Source of the DNA: Halotia branconii CENA392
GTDB taxonomy: Bacteria; Cyanobacteriota; Cyanobacteriia; Cyanobacteriales; Nostocaceae
NCBI RefSeq assembly: GCF_029953635.1
Contig: NZ_CP124543.1
Span: 1,901,455 to 1,965,454, forward strand
DNA length: 64,000 bases
Reading direction: 5' to 3'
Part shown: one piece after another, positions 25,841 through 34,949 of the stretch
Layout: the number at the start of each line of letters is the position of its first letter
How positions within the stretch are numbered: position 1 is the first letter of the stretch
The notes under the pieces: generated by a model
Told to the model about the DNA's origin: nothing
What the model saw: the letters and a program-made list of their open reading frames with translations, nothing else
Databases searched by the model: none
Program-made: the position numbers and the translations under genes

Positions 25841-27781
25841 CTAAATTTGTAATAATCCCTCTGGATTTACCGATAAAAGCGATCGCCTCTGCAAACCCTC
25901 TCGGTGTAAAATTTCGTTGGCTGCTAGTAAACCACTACTAACAGCCCGTTCCATTAATCCACAAGGAAAAGGCATTTTTACCCAATCTCCGGCAAACATT
26001 AAATTAGAAATGCAGGTACTAGTTTCTGGACGTTCTGCATAACTATTTGGTGGATATCCTGAAAAGTTCTTTTGATTGACTAATTCTCGGTGCAGTAAAT
26101 TTGCTTGCTTTAATTCAGGCACAATTTCATATAGTTCATTAGCAAAAGTTGTGAGTAAAGCTTCTTGATGAGGAAATTCTTTTTCTTTATAGCAATAGGC
26201 ATGTAACTCAACAACACTACCGCCAGTGCGTTGCGCCCAATCAACGAATTGTGATTGAATGCGGTGATAAAGGGTGATGCTATCAGTTAACTGGTAGCCT
26301 GACAAAGAAGTAAAGTTGCTTTGTTCCCAGACAAAATCGCGATCAAACCAAAAACGACACACAGCAAAAGGATCGGCAATACTCAAATCTTCTACCTGCG
26401 ATCGCACTTTTTGATCAATATCACCATTAACTCGGTTAAATAGCTGTTGTACTCCCGGTACATCGGTAGCAAAGACATAATAATCTGCTTGAATTGTCTC
26501 TAGTAAGGTTGATTCTTGATTCGCTGCTACCAGTTGCACCTGATCATCTTGCTTTTGTGATACTTGATATTGAGGTAAATTTCTTTGAGCCGGCCCTTTT
26601 AACACTTTACCATCAGCAGCAAAAACTGCTCCATGACAAGGGCAATGGAACTTACCATCTGCTGCCATCTTCACGGTACAACCTTGATGAGTGCAAGTTA
26701 GAGAAATCGCTTCTTTACTACCAGATGCGATCGCAAACATCTCATCAGCCGCACCGAAATAGTTAATTTTTTCGCTATCAATAATCGAGTTCTGCTTTAC
26801 CCAAAAGGGAACATGATTTTTATTACTGCCAATATAATATTTCAGTCTATCAATCTTACCTTCTACAGCAGATATTTCACTGACATTTGCACCCGTGATA
26901 ATTTTGCCGCCATTATTTTGAATAGCTTTAACCATAGGTTGCACTAAACTTGTTCCCATATCGTCTTTAGTGCCATTAAAAGCTAGTCCTTCGGGGTTGC
27001 CAAAAAAATAAAAGTGAAAGAACTGCATCAGTTCTCCTACACTCATGGCATCTGGTGCATTCAAGCTTGATTTAGCAAAAGGAAGAAAATATAAATCATA
27101 TAATCCTTGGGGAAATTCCGTTTCTACCCAATCAGCAACCGATATCTGATCAAACCGCCGAAAATTTTTTTCTCTTTGAAAACCAGTAATTGCTTGGAAG
27201 ACTTGTAAATGTTTTAATTTAGTCAGATTAATTCCCCATTTGAAGCGGTTGGGAGAAGCGATCGCCAAATCAATAATATTCCAAGGAAATGCCGAACTAC
27301 TAGGATAAAATATCTCTGGTTGATATTGAGAATTACGATAAACAACAGAATAAAAATTTAAGGATTTAAAGTTATTATTAATTCCTAATTCTGTAACTAT
27401 ACTTTTCAAGTTATAATACTGGGGAAAAAATCCATGAAAACCATGTTCCATCATGAATGTTTCACCAGCCGCTTCTATTTGCCAACTGGCAATTTTGCCA
27501 CCTAGTTGCGGAGACTTTTCTAAAAGTGTGACTGCAAACCCCCGCTGACTCAATTCATAAGCACAAGCTAAACCAGCTAAACCTCCCCCAACGACCACAA
27601 CAGTTTTTTCTTGATTCAGTAGATGTGGTAAATTAAGAGTATCTTTTTGGAAGATTGTAGGTTTTGGCTTACTAAACCGAGAATATCCTGTAACTCCAGC
27701 GATCGCACCAATACCAAACACTTTCAGCAGTGTACGACGGGAAATAGTGGATAATTCCGGCAAGTTAAATAGTTTGCTCAT
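25841..27781 (-). CDS. Tat-exported FAD-dependent amine-oxidase/phytoene-desaturase-like oxidoreductase with internal Rieske domain
   Basis: A 646-aa protein. The N-terminus (about 10-30, ISRRTLLKVFGIGAIAGVTGY) is a twin-arginine signal. An ADP-binding motif VVVVGGGLAGLACAYELSQRG begins near 61. A Rieske [2Fe-2S] domain sits in the middle (about 365-405): CTHQGC and CPCHG supply both Cys-His pairs. The flavoprotein fold then resumes and ends with the FAD motif MFAGDWVKMPFPCGLMERAVSSGLLAANEIL. The flavin core looks like the CrtI/PDS superfamily, possibly related to CrtU/CruE-type carotenoid enzymes, but I cannot assign the substrate. The position of the Rieske module inside the FAD domain suggests direct electron transfer. 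Location is probably lumen or periplasm. Confidence 0.8.
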   Translation of the reverse strand: MSKLFNLPELSTISRRTLLKVFGIGAIAGVTGYSRFSKPKPTIFQKDTLNLPHLLNQEKTVVVVGGGLAGLACAYELSQRGFAVTLLEKSPQLGGKIASWQIEAAGETFMMEHGFHGFFPQYYNLKSIVTELGINNNFKSLNFYSVVYRNSQYQPEIFYPSSSAFPWNIIDLAIASPNRFKWGINLTKLKHLQVFQAITGFQREKNFRRFDQISVADWVETEFPQGLYDLYFLPFAKSSLNAPDAMSVGELMQFFHFYFFGNPEGLAFNGTKDDMGTSLVQPMVKAIQNNGGKIITGANVSEISAVEGKIDRLKYYIGSNKNHVPFWVKQNSIIDSEKINYFGAADEMFAIASGSKEAISLTCTHQGCTVKMAADGKFHCPCHGAVFAADGKVLKGPAQRNLPQYQVSQKQDDQVQLVAANQESTLLETIQADYYVFATDVPGVQQLFNRVNGDIDQKVRSQVEDLSIADPFAVCRFWFDRDFVWEQSNFTSLSGYQLTDSITLYHRIQSQFVDWAQRTGGSVVELHAYCYKEKEFPHQEALLTTFANELYEIVPELKQANLLHRELVNQKNFSGYPPNSYAERPETSTCISNLMFAGDWVKMPFPCGLMERAVSSGLLAANEILHREGLQRRSLLSVNPEGLLQI

Positions 27782-28142
27782 GGTTAAAAAAATTACTGTT
27801 CACTATCAAGAACTAGCCTGAAAATATTCCTGTCAGCTAGTAGGTTTTTTGGAGTATTTTCCCGTATTTATCTACATCTGCAACGGATTTATTACAGATT
27901 TTGGATAATTTGTCAATGGTTAACTATAGCTTTTGAAAATACAATACTATCAACTTGTATAATAAACATTTTGATCTAAGCCCAATGTTAATCAGGAAAA
28001 TTTGAATTAATAGATTAGCAGATTAATTGATAGTTTAATATATTATTTAATAATTGACTACTGAACATTCGGTAAATTTAGGGATGTTAGGCGATCGCAA
28101 CTCTCAATCAAAATGTTATTGTTATTTGATTAATTACTCAAG
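27782..28142. other. 361-bp divergent intergenic region
   Basis: It separates the FAD/Rieske gene (minus) from the ABC-2 permease (plus) and should hold both promoters. It is A/T-rich with one HIP1 site near 28091. No hairpin, ORF or RNA gene is recognised. Confidence 0.4.
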
Positions 28143-28916
28143 ATGAAATATTGGCGTGAAACTATAGCTGTAACTCAGCGGATACTAATTGAACTGTTGC
28201 GCCGCAGACGCAGCTTAATTTTTTGGAGTATTTTCCCCATATCAATATTAATCCTTAGTGGATTTATTTTGGCAGAAAGAGCAAAACTATCAACAGCTGT
28301 GGCTTTTGAATATGCTGCACCCTCAAGTTTAGTAGGCGCGGCATTGTTTTTTAGCTGTTTAGGCGGTAGTGTAGCAACTGTAGTTGCAGAAAGAGAACAA
28401 CAAACTCTAAAACGTCTTTTTGTCTCTCCTTTGAGTGGTATATCTTATTTTTTAGGAATTTTTATGGCTCATAGTTGCATTGGTATTGGTCAGACAATCT
28501 TGATTTATACTGTTGCTGCTTTTTGGGGTGCTACATTCCAGGGTTCTATTTTATTAGGAGTTACAATTATCTTAACAAGTATTGTGGCTTACGTTGGTTT
28601 GGGTTTTATTTTAGGTACACAATTGGCTCGCCGCATCGAAGATGTTAATGCGCTGATAGCCGCTTTTGGAGTTCCTTTACTAATTCTCGGTGGAGCATTT
28701 TTACCAAGTTCTTTGTTTCCACAAACATTAATTAATATTGCCCGATATAATCCGATTTATCACATGAATGAAGCTCTAGTTGGAGTTTCAGCCAAGGGAG
28801 ATAAAATTAATGATATCACATTTCATTTTTGGTTTTTATTAATATTTGCTTTAGCAATGGTGATCTGTGGCTGGTTATCTTATCAGCGAATGTTGATAAT
28901 TGAAAGGAGATTATAG
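28143..28916 (+). CDS. ABC-2 type transporter permease
   Basis: A 257-aa integral membrane protein with about six hydrophobic segments, including LIFWSIFPISILILSGFIL, SLVGAALFFSCLGGSVATVV and FWFLLIFALAMVICGWL. The block EREQQTLKRLFVSPLSGISYF is typical of ABC-2 exporters. The ATPase gene follows 65 bp downstream on the same strand, making a two-component exporter. The cargo cannot be told from sequence; drug or lipid-linked compounds are usual for this family. The start is ATG 28143. Confidence 0.9.
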   Translation: MKYWRETIAVTQRILIELLRRRRSLIFWSIFPISILILSGFILAERAKLSTAVAFEYAAPSSLVGAALFFSCLGGSVATVVAEREQQTLKRLFVSPLSGISYFLGIFMAHSCIGIGQTILIYTVAAFWGATFQGSILLGVTIILTSIVAYVGLGFILGTQLARRIEDVNALIAAFGVPLLILGGAFLPSSLFPQTLINIARYNPIYHMNEALVGVSAKGDKINDITFHFWFLLIFALAMVICGWLSYQRMLIIERRL

Positions 28917-28921
28917 CAAGT

Positions 28922-28953
28922 TAGATCCCCGAATAAAAGAAGTCGGGAATCTA
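28922..28953 (+). other. Hairpin between exporter permease and ATPase genes
   Basis: TAGATCCCCGA (28922-28932) faces TCGGGAATCTA (28943-28953), an 11-bp stem with one mismatch. There is no U-run, so it is more likely an mRNA-processing or stability element, or a small dispersed palindrome, than a terminator. Confidence 0.5.
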
Positions 28954-28981
28954 AACACCGAATAATAATACTAAATTGGGA

Positions 28982-29875
28982 ATGATGCTAAAAATTAATA
29001 AGTTAAATAAATCTTACAAAAATAGAAAAGTTTTACAAGATTTGACTTTACACATTGATTCAGGAGAAATATATGGTTTATTAGGAGCAAATGGAGCCGG
29101 AAAGACGACAACAATTAACATTATTTGCAATTTACTTCAGGCTGATAGTGGTGATGTTAAGATCAACAATCAACCAGCTTCCGCAGCTACCAAAAAACTA
29201 ATTGGCATTGCACCTCAAGAGAATTTGCTTTATAAAACACTATCTTGTGAGGAAAATCTCAAATTTTTTGCTGATATTTATGGTTTAGATCGAGAAACAC
29301 GCCAAAAACAAGTACAAAAAACTCTAGCGGCTGTTAACTTGTTAGAAAGAGCAAAAAGCACAGTAGAAACCCTCAGTGGAGGAATGCGGCGGCGGTTAAA
29401 TATTGCAGTGGCTTTAGTACATCAGCCAAAATTAGTAATTTTAGATGAACCAACTACAGGATTAGATATTGAAGCGCGATACGAAATTTGGGAGTTAATT
29501 CGGCAACTTAAAAATCAAGGAATAACAATTTTACTGACAACTCACTTATTAGATGAGGCAGAGCGTTTATGTCAAAGAATTGGCATCCTTAAAAATGGGC
29601 AAATTTTGGCTGAGGGTAGTTTAGCAGAGTTACGCAATTTAATTCCAGCCCAAGAAATTGTAGTAGTACAAACTATACAAGAACAACAAGCGATCGCCAA
29701 AGCTAAAGAACATGGTTTCACACATAGATATTATGGTAACGATCTCGCTTTTTGGCTGCCAGAGCCTCTGGAATTAAAAGAAATTATTTCGCGGTTTGAA
29801 GGCATCGCAATTGATTCTATTGCTCGTCAACCTGTACGGTTAGAGCATATTTACATGGAAGTAACAAAAAATTGA
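28982..29875 (+). CDS. ABC transporter ATP-binding protein
   Basis: About 297 aa. Walker A is GANGAGKTT, Q-loop region IAPQENLLYKTLSCEENL, signature LSGGMRRRLNIA, Walker B LVILDEPTTGLD, and the switch His is in LLTTHLLDEAERL. The C-terminal ~80 residues form the regulatory tail common in ABC-2/DrrA-type ATPases. It pairs with the upstream ABC-2 permease. Start choice is between ATG 28982, ATG 28985 and an upstream TTG 28976; I use 28982. Substrate unknown. Confidence 0.92.
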   Translation: MMLKINKLNKSYKNRKVLQDLTLHIDSGEIYGLLGANGAGKTTTINIICNLLQADSGDVKINNQPASAATKKLIGIAPQENLLYKTLSCEENLKFFADIYGLDRETRQKQVQKTLAAVNLLERAKSTVETLSGGMRRRLNIAVALVHQPKLVILDEPTTGLDIEARYEIWELIRQLKNQGITILLTTHLLDEAERLCQRIGILKNGQILAEGSLAELRNLIPAQEIVVVQTIQEQQAIAKAKEHGFTHRYYGNDLAFWLPEPLELKEIISRFEGIAIDSIARQPVRLEHIYMEVTKN

Positions 29876-29947
29876 GTCCTTCCCTCCACTGAAACATCCA
29901 GATTGTGGCATAATAAGCCGATCGCAAACTCTAGTCAGCTATCCATC

Positions 29948-30979
29948 GTGCAAGATACCGACTCTATGAACGACATTGCTGCTGCTTTACAACAGCCAGC
30001 AGACCTTTCCTTTGAACTGCCCGATCCAGAAGATGAACAGATTCTGGAGTCAGATTTTCAACAACAGTTAGATGTAGCTTGGCAAGTATGCGATCGCTTT
30101 GATCTGCAAACCGAAATTTGGCGGGGGCGTATTTTGCGGGCAATCCGCGACAGAGAAAAAATGGGTGGTGATGGCAGAGGTACAGGCTTTCTCAAATGGC
30201 TCAAAGAACGAGAAATTAGCAAAAGTCAAGCTTATGCCTGGATTCAACTAGCGAATAGTGCTGATACCCTCCTAGAAGAAGGCAAACTTGACCCCAGTGC
30301 AGTCAATAACTTTAGCAAACGGGCATTTATCGAAACTTCTAAAGCAGTCCCAGAAGTACAACAAATGGTGAGTGAATCAGCCCAAAAAGGCGATCGCATT
30401 ACTAGACGCGAAGTGCGTCAACTCACCGATGAATGGACTGCTATGTCCTCAGATTTGCTACCTGAACCAATTAAAATTAAAGCCGCCGATAACACTCTCC
30501 CCCCGCGCTACATTGCCCCTTTAGTCAAGGAAATGGAGAAACTGCCAGAATCACATCAAAAATTTATTCAACAAGAAATTTCAGCTAACCCGGATGTTGA
30601 TACCCTCAAACAAGTAACCACAGAAGCGCGTCAACTCGCAAAATATCTCAAATCTGCGGCTCAAGTTCAAGCCTTAACTCAAGAAAATGTAGATATTGAA
30701 ACAGCTTTAGAAGAAGCGCAAAGAATCGGCTGTTTGAGTATAGCCGCTGATTTAGTCAATCAAGCATCGCAAATCGAACAAACGATCGCCAAACTATACA
30801 TGACTTGGAAACGCATCAGCAATTTAGCAGATCGATTATATGTCGATACTGGTGCAAGTACACCCAATTTGCGATCGCTCCTCACTTGCATCGAACCCTT
30901 GGGAGGTGAAGTTATGGAAATGCAACTAAGTGGCGCGACTGAACATACCGTCCGCTTGCAAATTCAAGAAAGCAATTAA
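29948..30979 (+). CDS. Conserved cyanobacterial hypothetical protein, helical
   Basis: About 343 aa, soluble and mostly helical. A segment WRGRILRAIRDREKMGGDGRGTGFLKWLKEREISKSQAYAWIQLA resembles a DNA-binding or DUF3102-like helical domain, in which host-factor or ParB-like proteins are scanned as 'SKSQAYAWI'. The later part is a long helical region with LEEAQRIGCLSIAADLVNQASQIEQTIAKLY. GTG 29948 or ATG 29966 are both possible starts; the upstream TTG frame adds mainly polar residues. No firm function. A TA pair follows 40 bp downstream but has its own start signals. Confidence 0.6.
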   Translation: MQDTDSMNDIAAALQQPADLSFELPDPEDEQILESDFQQQLDVAWQVCDRFDLQTEIWRGRILRAIRDREKMGGDGRGTGFLKWLKEREISKSQAYAWIQLANSADTLLEEGKLDPSAVNNFSKRAFIETSKAVPEVQQMVSESAQKGDRITRREVRQLTDEWTAMSSDLLPEPIKIKAADNTLPPRYIAPLVKEMEKLPESHQKFIQQEISANPDVDTLKQVTTEARQLAKYLKSAAQVQALTQENVDIETALEEAQRIGCLSIAADLVNQASQIEQTIAKLYMTWKRISNLADRLYVDTGASTPNLRSLLTCIEPLGGEVMEMQLSGATEHTVRLQIQESN

Positions 30980-31018
30980 ACCAGTGAACAGTAATTGATA
31001 ACTGTTTATAGTTGAAGT

Positions 31019-31333
31019 ATGAATGTGAAAAACAACATGAACAATCACAAAATTGAGCTTACAGGAATCCCCGAACCTTTGCTAAAGCTGATTGATGAAC
31101 GAGTTCGCCAGAAAGGAGGCGACAGAGCCGCCTATATCCGTGATTTGATTGAAAGAGATATCGCCCTAGAGAAACAAAAACAGCCAAAAGCTTCAATGTC
31201 AAAAGTAAAACTTCCTTTTGATCTTGAAGTTTGGGAAGCCGATATGAAAGCACTTGCTGAACGAGCGAAAGAAATACCTATTTTACCGCCAGAAGCTTTT
31301 ACTCGAAAAAGCATTTATGGAAATCATAACTAA
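31019..31333 (+). CDS. Antitoxin-like protein (ribbon-helix-helix type)
   Basis: A 104-aa protein whose N-terminal half (IELTGIPEPLLKLIDERVRQKGGDRAAYIRDLIERDIALEKQ) has the strand-helix-helix pattern of RHH DNA-binding antitoxins. The C-terminal part (VKLPFDLEVWEADMKALAERAKEIPILPPEAF) would be the toxin-binding tail. Its stop overlaps the PIN-domain gene start in the sequence TAATG at 31331, a one-base overlap usual for toxin-antitoxin operons. It probably neutralises the PIN protein and autoregulates the operon. Confidence 0.78.
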   Translation: MNVKNNMNNHKIELTGIPEPLLKLIDERVRQKGGDRAAYIRDLIERDIALEKQKQPKASMSKVKLPFDLEVWEADMKALAERAKEIPILPPEAFTRKSIYGNHN

Positions 31334-31779
31334 TGCCTTACATGGCAGATACAAATATTCTGTTACGGTTTATTTCTCCTTCTGATCCGAATCATATTTT
31401 CGTTCGTGATGCTATTTACTCTTTACTGCTAAAGGGAGAGGAGGTTTGTTACACATCACAAAACCTAGGAGAATTTTGGAATGTATGCACCCGCCCCATA
31501 ACAGCACGCAGTGGCTTTGGTTTATCAATTGAGGAGACAAACCGAAGGGCGCAAGTAATAGAGCGTTACTTCACTTTCTTGCCTGATAGCGAAGCAATTC
31601 ATCTTGAATGGCGGCGTTTAGTCGTGGACTATAGGGTATCTGGAGTTAAAGTACATGACACACGTATTGTAGCTTCCATGTATGTTCATGGTGTTACTCA
31701 CATTCTTACATTTAATACTGATGACTTTACCCGTTATTCCGAAATTACCGCTATTCACCTTACAGTGATAAACCCGTGA
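31333..31779 (+). CDS. PIN-domain ribonuclease toxin (VapC-like)
   Basis: A 148-aa PIN protein. The acidic residues needed for metal-dependent RNase activity are visible: Asp in MADTNILLRF, Glu in NLGEFWNVCTRP, Asp in VHDTRIVASM and Asp in LTFNTDDFTRY. The full fold seems intact, with no frameshift. It overlaps the antitoxin stop by one base, so translation is probably coupled. Type II toxin that cleaves RNA is the expected activity; the target is unknown. Confidence 0.88.
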   Translation: MPYMADTNILLRFISPSDPNHIFVRDAIYSLLLKGEEVCYTSQNLGEFWNVCTRPITARSGFGLSIEETNRRAQVIERYFTFLPDSEAIHLEWRRLVVDYRVSGVKVHDTRIVASMYVHGVTHILTFNTDDFTRYSEITAIHLTVINP

Positions 31780-31815
31780 GTTTTTCTCTATTTCGCTCTT
31801 CGCTTACTTTCTGTG

Positions 31816-32643
31816 CTAATTCTTAATTCCACTCGCAGCAATACCTTGAATAAACTGACGCTGACCAATCAGAAATAGCACCATTACTGGCACAGTTGCA
31901 ATTGTCACTGCTGCCATCATCAAAGGCCAATTATTGGTAAATTGCTCCTGAAACTCAGCCAAAGCCAATTGCACTGTTCTTAATTCTGGACGTGTTGTAA
32001 ACACTAAAGGCTTAAATAAATCATTCCATTCCGCGATGAAGGTGAACAAAAACAGTGTTACTAAAGCTGGACGCGCTAAAGGTAACATCACCCGCCATAA
32101 AATTTGCAGTCGATTTGCCCCATCTATGGTTGCAGCTTCTTCCAACTCTACAGGAATTGTCTGGAAATATTGACGTAATAAGAAAATACCAAAGCCATTC
32201 ACAGCAGTTGGTAAAATTAGCGCCCAGTAAGTATTGATCAAGTGTCCCCACTTCAAAACCAGAAAAGTAGGTATTACCAATAATTGAAAGGGAATCACTA
32301 AAGTTGCTAATACAATTAGTAGCAGTGCTTGTCTACCGCGAAACTTCAGTCTTGCAAGAGCATAACCTGCCAATGCCGAAGTGACCATTTGAAAAGCCGT
32401 CACCGCGATCGCGACTAAGGTAGAATTAGCAAACGCCAGCAGAAATTTACCTCGATGCCAAGCATCGCGATAATTAGCTAAAGACCAATTATTTTTGGGC
32501 AAAAGTTCTATATTGGCTCCTGGAGGGGCAAAAGAGGTAAGAAAGACCACCAAAAGCGGTAATAAAACAATCAATGCCCCCAGTAGTAGTATTATTAAAC
32601 TCAAAAAATTGGCTGATTTGAGATTCCAGTTTAATTTGGACAT
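31816..32643 (-). CDS. Carbohydrate ABC transporter permease (MalG/UgpE type), orphan
   Basis: A 275-aa membrane protein of the binding-protein-dependent transport family. Six hydrophobic segments are visible, beginning FLSLIILLLGALIVLLPLLVVFLTSF. The EAA cytoplasmic loop is EEAATIDGANRLQILWRVMLPLARP, and the tail QRQFIQGIAASGIKN is characteristic of sugar permeases. No partner permease, binding protein or ATPase is adjacent in the window, so the rest of the transporter must be elsewhere. The gene is convergent with the PIN toxin. Substrate is likely a sugar or polyol. Confidence 0.9.
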   Translation of the reverse strand: MSKLNWNLKSANFLSLIILLLGALIVLLPLLVVFLTSFAPPGANIELLPKNNWSLANYRDAWHRGKFLLAFANSTLVAIAVTAFQMVTSALAGYALARLKFRGRQALLLIVLATLVIPFQLLVIPTFLVLKWGHLINTYWALILPTAVNGFGIFLLRQYFQTIPVELEEAATIDGANRLQILWRVMLPLARPALVTLFLFTFIAEWNDLFKPLVFTTRPELRTVQLALAEFQEQFTNNWPLMMAAVTIATVPVMVLFLIGQRQFIQGIAASGIKN

Positions 32644-32821
32644 GAGTTGATTTTTAACGCATTTGTTCTTTTGGTACTAGAGCATCGCCCCCAGCAACAG
32701 CTAATCTATAACATAGGAACTTGTTAAGTTAAATTAAATCACAGTAATTGTTACCCTAAATTCATAAGGGTAAATAAAGTTCTGGTATCAAATGACTCAG
32801 CTTTACAGGAGTAAAGATTCT

Positions 32822-33517
32822 ATGCAGCAACTTGCAGCCGAATTTGAAATTGATTTTAACAGTGAAACATACAAAGATGCTTACAGCCGGATCAATGCGA
32901 TCGTTATTGAAGGGGAACAAGAAGCCCATGAGAATTACATCAAACTAGCCCAACTGCTGCCCGAAAGTCAAGATGAGTTGATTCGCTTATCCAAAATGGA
33001 AAGTCGTCACAAGAAAGGATTTGAAGCTTGTGGACGCAATCTCCAAGTAACACCAGATCTGCAATTTGCCAAGAAATTTTTCTTGGGACTGCATGAAAAC
33101 TTCCAAACAGCGGCAGCAGCAGGTAAAGTTGTCACTTGTTTACTCATTCAATCTTTGATTATTGAATGTTTCGCGATCGCAGCATACAACATCTATATCC
33201 CCGTTGCCGATGACTTCGCTCGTAAAATTACGGAGGGAGTTGTCAAAGATGAATATAGTCACCTAAATTTTGGAGAAGTTTGGTTAAAAGAGAATTTTAC
33301 CGAAGCTAAAGCAGAACTAGAAGAGGCAAATCGCCAAAACCTACCCATTGTCTGGAAAATGCTCAACGAAGTAGCAGACGATGCCCAAGTCTTGGCAATG
33401 GAAAAAGAAGCTTTGGTAGAAGACTTCATGATTCAATACGGTGAAGCTTTAAGTAATATTGGCTTCACTACTAGAGACATCATGCGCTTGTCAGCCTACG
33501 GACTCACAGGTGCGTAG
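32822..33517 (+). CDS. ado: Aldehyde-deformylating oxygenase (alkane synthesis)
   Basis: A 231-aa ferritin-like di-iron enzyme that converts fatty aldehydes (mainly C16/C18) to Cn-1 alkanes plus formate. I moved the start to ATG 32822, because AGGAG lies ten bases upstream and the resulting length is the usual 231 aa. With that start the six metal ligands fall exactly at Glu32, Glu60, His63, Glu115, Glu144 and His147, matching the known numbering. The other ATG at 32792 would add ten residues with no Shine-Dalgarno signal. aar follows 179 bp downstream on the same strand, and the pair forms the cyanobacterial alkane pathway. Confidence 0.97.
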   Translation: MQQLAAEFEIDFNSETYKDAYSRINAIVIEGEQEAHENYIKLAQLLPESQDELIRLSKMESRHKKGFEACGRNLQVTPDLQFAKKFFLGLHENFQTAAAAGKVVTCLLIQSLIIECFAIAAYNIYIPVADDFARKITEGVVKDEYSHLNFGEVWLKENFTEAKAELEEANRQNLPIVWKMLNEVADDAQVLAMEKEALVEDFMIQYGEALSNIGFTTRDIMRLSAYGLTGA

Positions 33518-33536
33518 AAAAGTATAAACGGTATTG

Positions 33537-33572
33537 AAGGATGAAGGATGAAAAATTTCATACTTCACCCTT
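33537..33572 (+). other. Imperfect hairpin between ado and aar
   Basis: AAGGATGAAGGATGAAA faces TTTCATACTTCACCCTT with a two-base loop and a few mismatches. It is probably a dispersed palindrome or transcript-stability element; no U-run follows, so strong termination is not indicated. Confidence 0.45.
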
Positions 33573-33696
33573 TGTACTTGAGACTTCATCTTTCAGATAA
33601 ATCTGACACTTTGTGTAGTATTTTTAAGAGTTAAGTATTATCTCTTACCCACTTATCCCACGCTTTTAACAAAGCACACGCCTAATATATCACTAC

Positions 33697-34716
33697 ATGT
33701 TTGGTCTAATTGGACATCTGACTAGTTTAGAACACGCTCAATCAGTAGCTCAAGAATTGGGATACCCAGAATATGCCGATCAAGGGCTAGATTTTTGGTG
33801 CAGCGCCCCGCCGCAAATTGTTGATAATATCACTGTCACTAGTGTTACCGGCCAGACAATAGAAGGACGGTATGTAGAATCTTGCTTTTTACCTGAAATG
33901 CTGGCCAATCGCCGCATCAAGGCAGCAACCCGCAAAATTCTCAATGCGATGGCTCATGCTCAAAAGCATGGCATTAATATCACTGCTCTAGGTGGATTTT
34001 CCTCAATCATTTTTGAAAATTTTAAATTAGAGCAGTTTAACCAAGTTCGCAACATCAAACTAGAGTTTGAACGCTTCACCACGGGTAACACCCATACTGC
34101 CTACATTATTTGTCGACAGGTAGAACAAGCATCAAAACAAATAGGAATTGATTTAAAGAGTGCGACAGTGGCTGTGTGTGGAGCAACTGGGGATATTGGT
34201 AGCGCAGTCACACGTTGGCTGGATGCCAAAACAGATGTCAAAGAACTCCTGCTGATAGCCCGTAACCATGAACGTCTTAGCGAGTTACAAGCGGAACTAG
34301 GGCGGGGTAAAATCATGGCTTTGGATGAAGCTTTACCCCAAGCTGATATTGTTGTGTGGGTTGCCAGTATGCCCAAAGGTATGGAAATCGACCCCCATGT
34401 CTTGCAAAAACCTTGTCTGCTAATTGATGGCGGCTATCCTAAAAATTTAGCTACAAAAATTCAGCATCCCGGCGTATATGTGCTAAATGGTGGAATTGTC
34501 GAACATTCTTTAGATATTGACTGGAAAATTATGAAAATAGTCAATATGGACGTGCCAGCGCGCCAGTTGTTTGCTTGTTTTGCCGAATCAATGCTGCTGG
34601 AATTTGAGAAGTTATATACGAACTTTTCTTGGGGGCGCAATCAGATTACCGTAGACAAAATGGAGCAAATTGGTCAAGCATCAGTCAAGCACGGATTTAG
34701 ACCATTGCTGGTTTAG
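33697..34716 (+). CDS. aar: Long-chain acyl-ACP reductase (AAR)
   Basis: A 339-aa NADPH-dependent enzyme that reduces fatty acyl-ACP to the fatty aldehyde used by ADO. The start [20 protein letters not shown] is conserved in the family. The Rossmann nucleotide loop is GATGDIGS at about 162-169. Cys294 in LFACFAES corresponds to the catalytic Cys294 that carries the acyl thioester in studied AARs. The length is typical. Directly upstream is ado and downstream is accA, a usual order in cyanobacteria. The product is cytoplasmic, presumably membrane-associated through its aldehyde partner. Confidence 0.97.
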   Translation: MFGLIGHLTSLEHAQSVAQELGYPEYADQGLDFWCSAPPQIVDNITVTSVTGQTIEGRYVESCFLPEMLANRRIKAATRKILNAMAHAQKHGINITALGGFSSIIFENFKLEQFNQVRNIKLEFERFTTGNTHTAYIICRQVEQASKQIGIDLKSATVAVCGATGDIGSAVTRWLDAKTDVKELLLIARNHERLSELQAELGRGKIMALDEALPQADIVVWVASMPKGMEIDPHVLQKPCLLIDGGYPKNLATKIQHPGVYVLNGGIVEHSLDIDWKIMKIVNMDVPARQLFACFAESMLLEFEKLYTNFSWGRNQITVDKMEQIGQASVKHGFRPLLV

Positions 34717-34732
34717 TAACTGGGGATTGGGT

Positions 34733-34896
34733 GAGCAGAGGCAGGGGAGCAGGGGAAGACAAGAGGAAAAGGAGCAGGGAGCAGGGAGCAAGAAAGAAGG
34801 ATTATGGTACAAATTCAAGGTATTCTCTTTAATCTCCTGTGCACCCCGCACCCTGCCCCTCTGCCTCTTTCCCATGCCCAATGCCCCATGCCCACC
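34733..34896. repeat. GC-skewed interspersed repeat, copy 3
   Basis: Holds GCAGGGAGCAGGGAGCA repeats, then GTGCACCCCGCACCCTGCC, CTCTGCCTC and repeated CCCCATGCCC. It is the same family as the copies at 9499-9594 and 11393-11497. It lies in the aar-accA spacer and stretches the accA frame upstream artificially. Confidence 0.75.
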
Positions 34897-34949
34897 AGTC
34901 CTCAATATTTAATATCCTATTCCCAGTACCTAATCCCCAAACCCTAACT

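Noticed and set aside
32792..32821. Longer ado start adding ten residues
   Set aside because: No Shine-Dalgarno sequence, and metal-ligand numbering fits the 32822 start exactly.
34839..34949. N-terminal extension of accA ([12 protein letters not shown]...)
   Set aside because: It translates the GC-rich interspersed repeat; ATG 34950 gives the normal AccA length and N-terminus.
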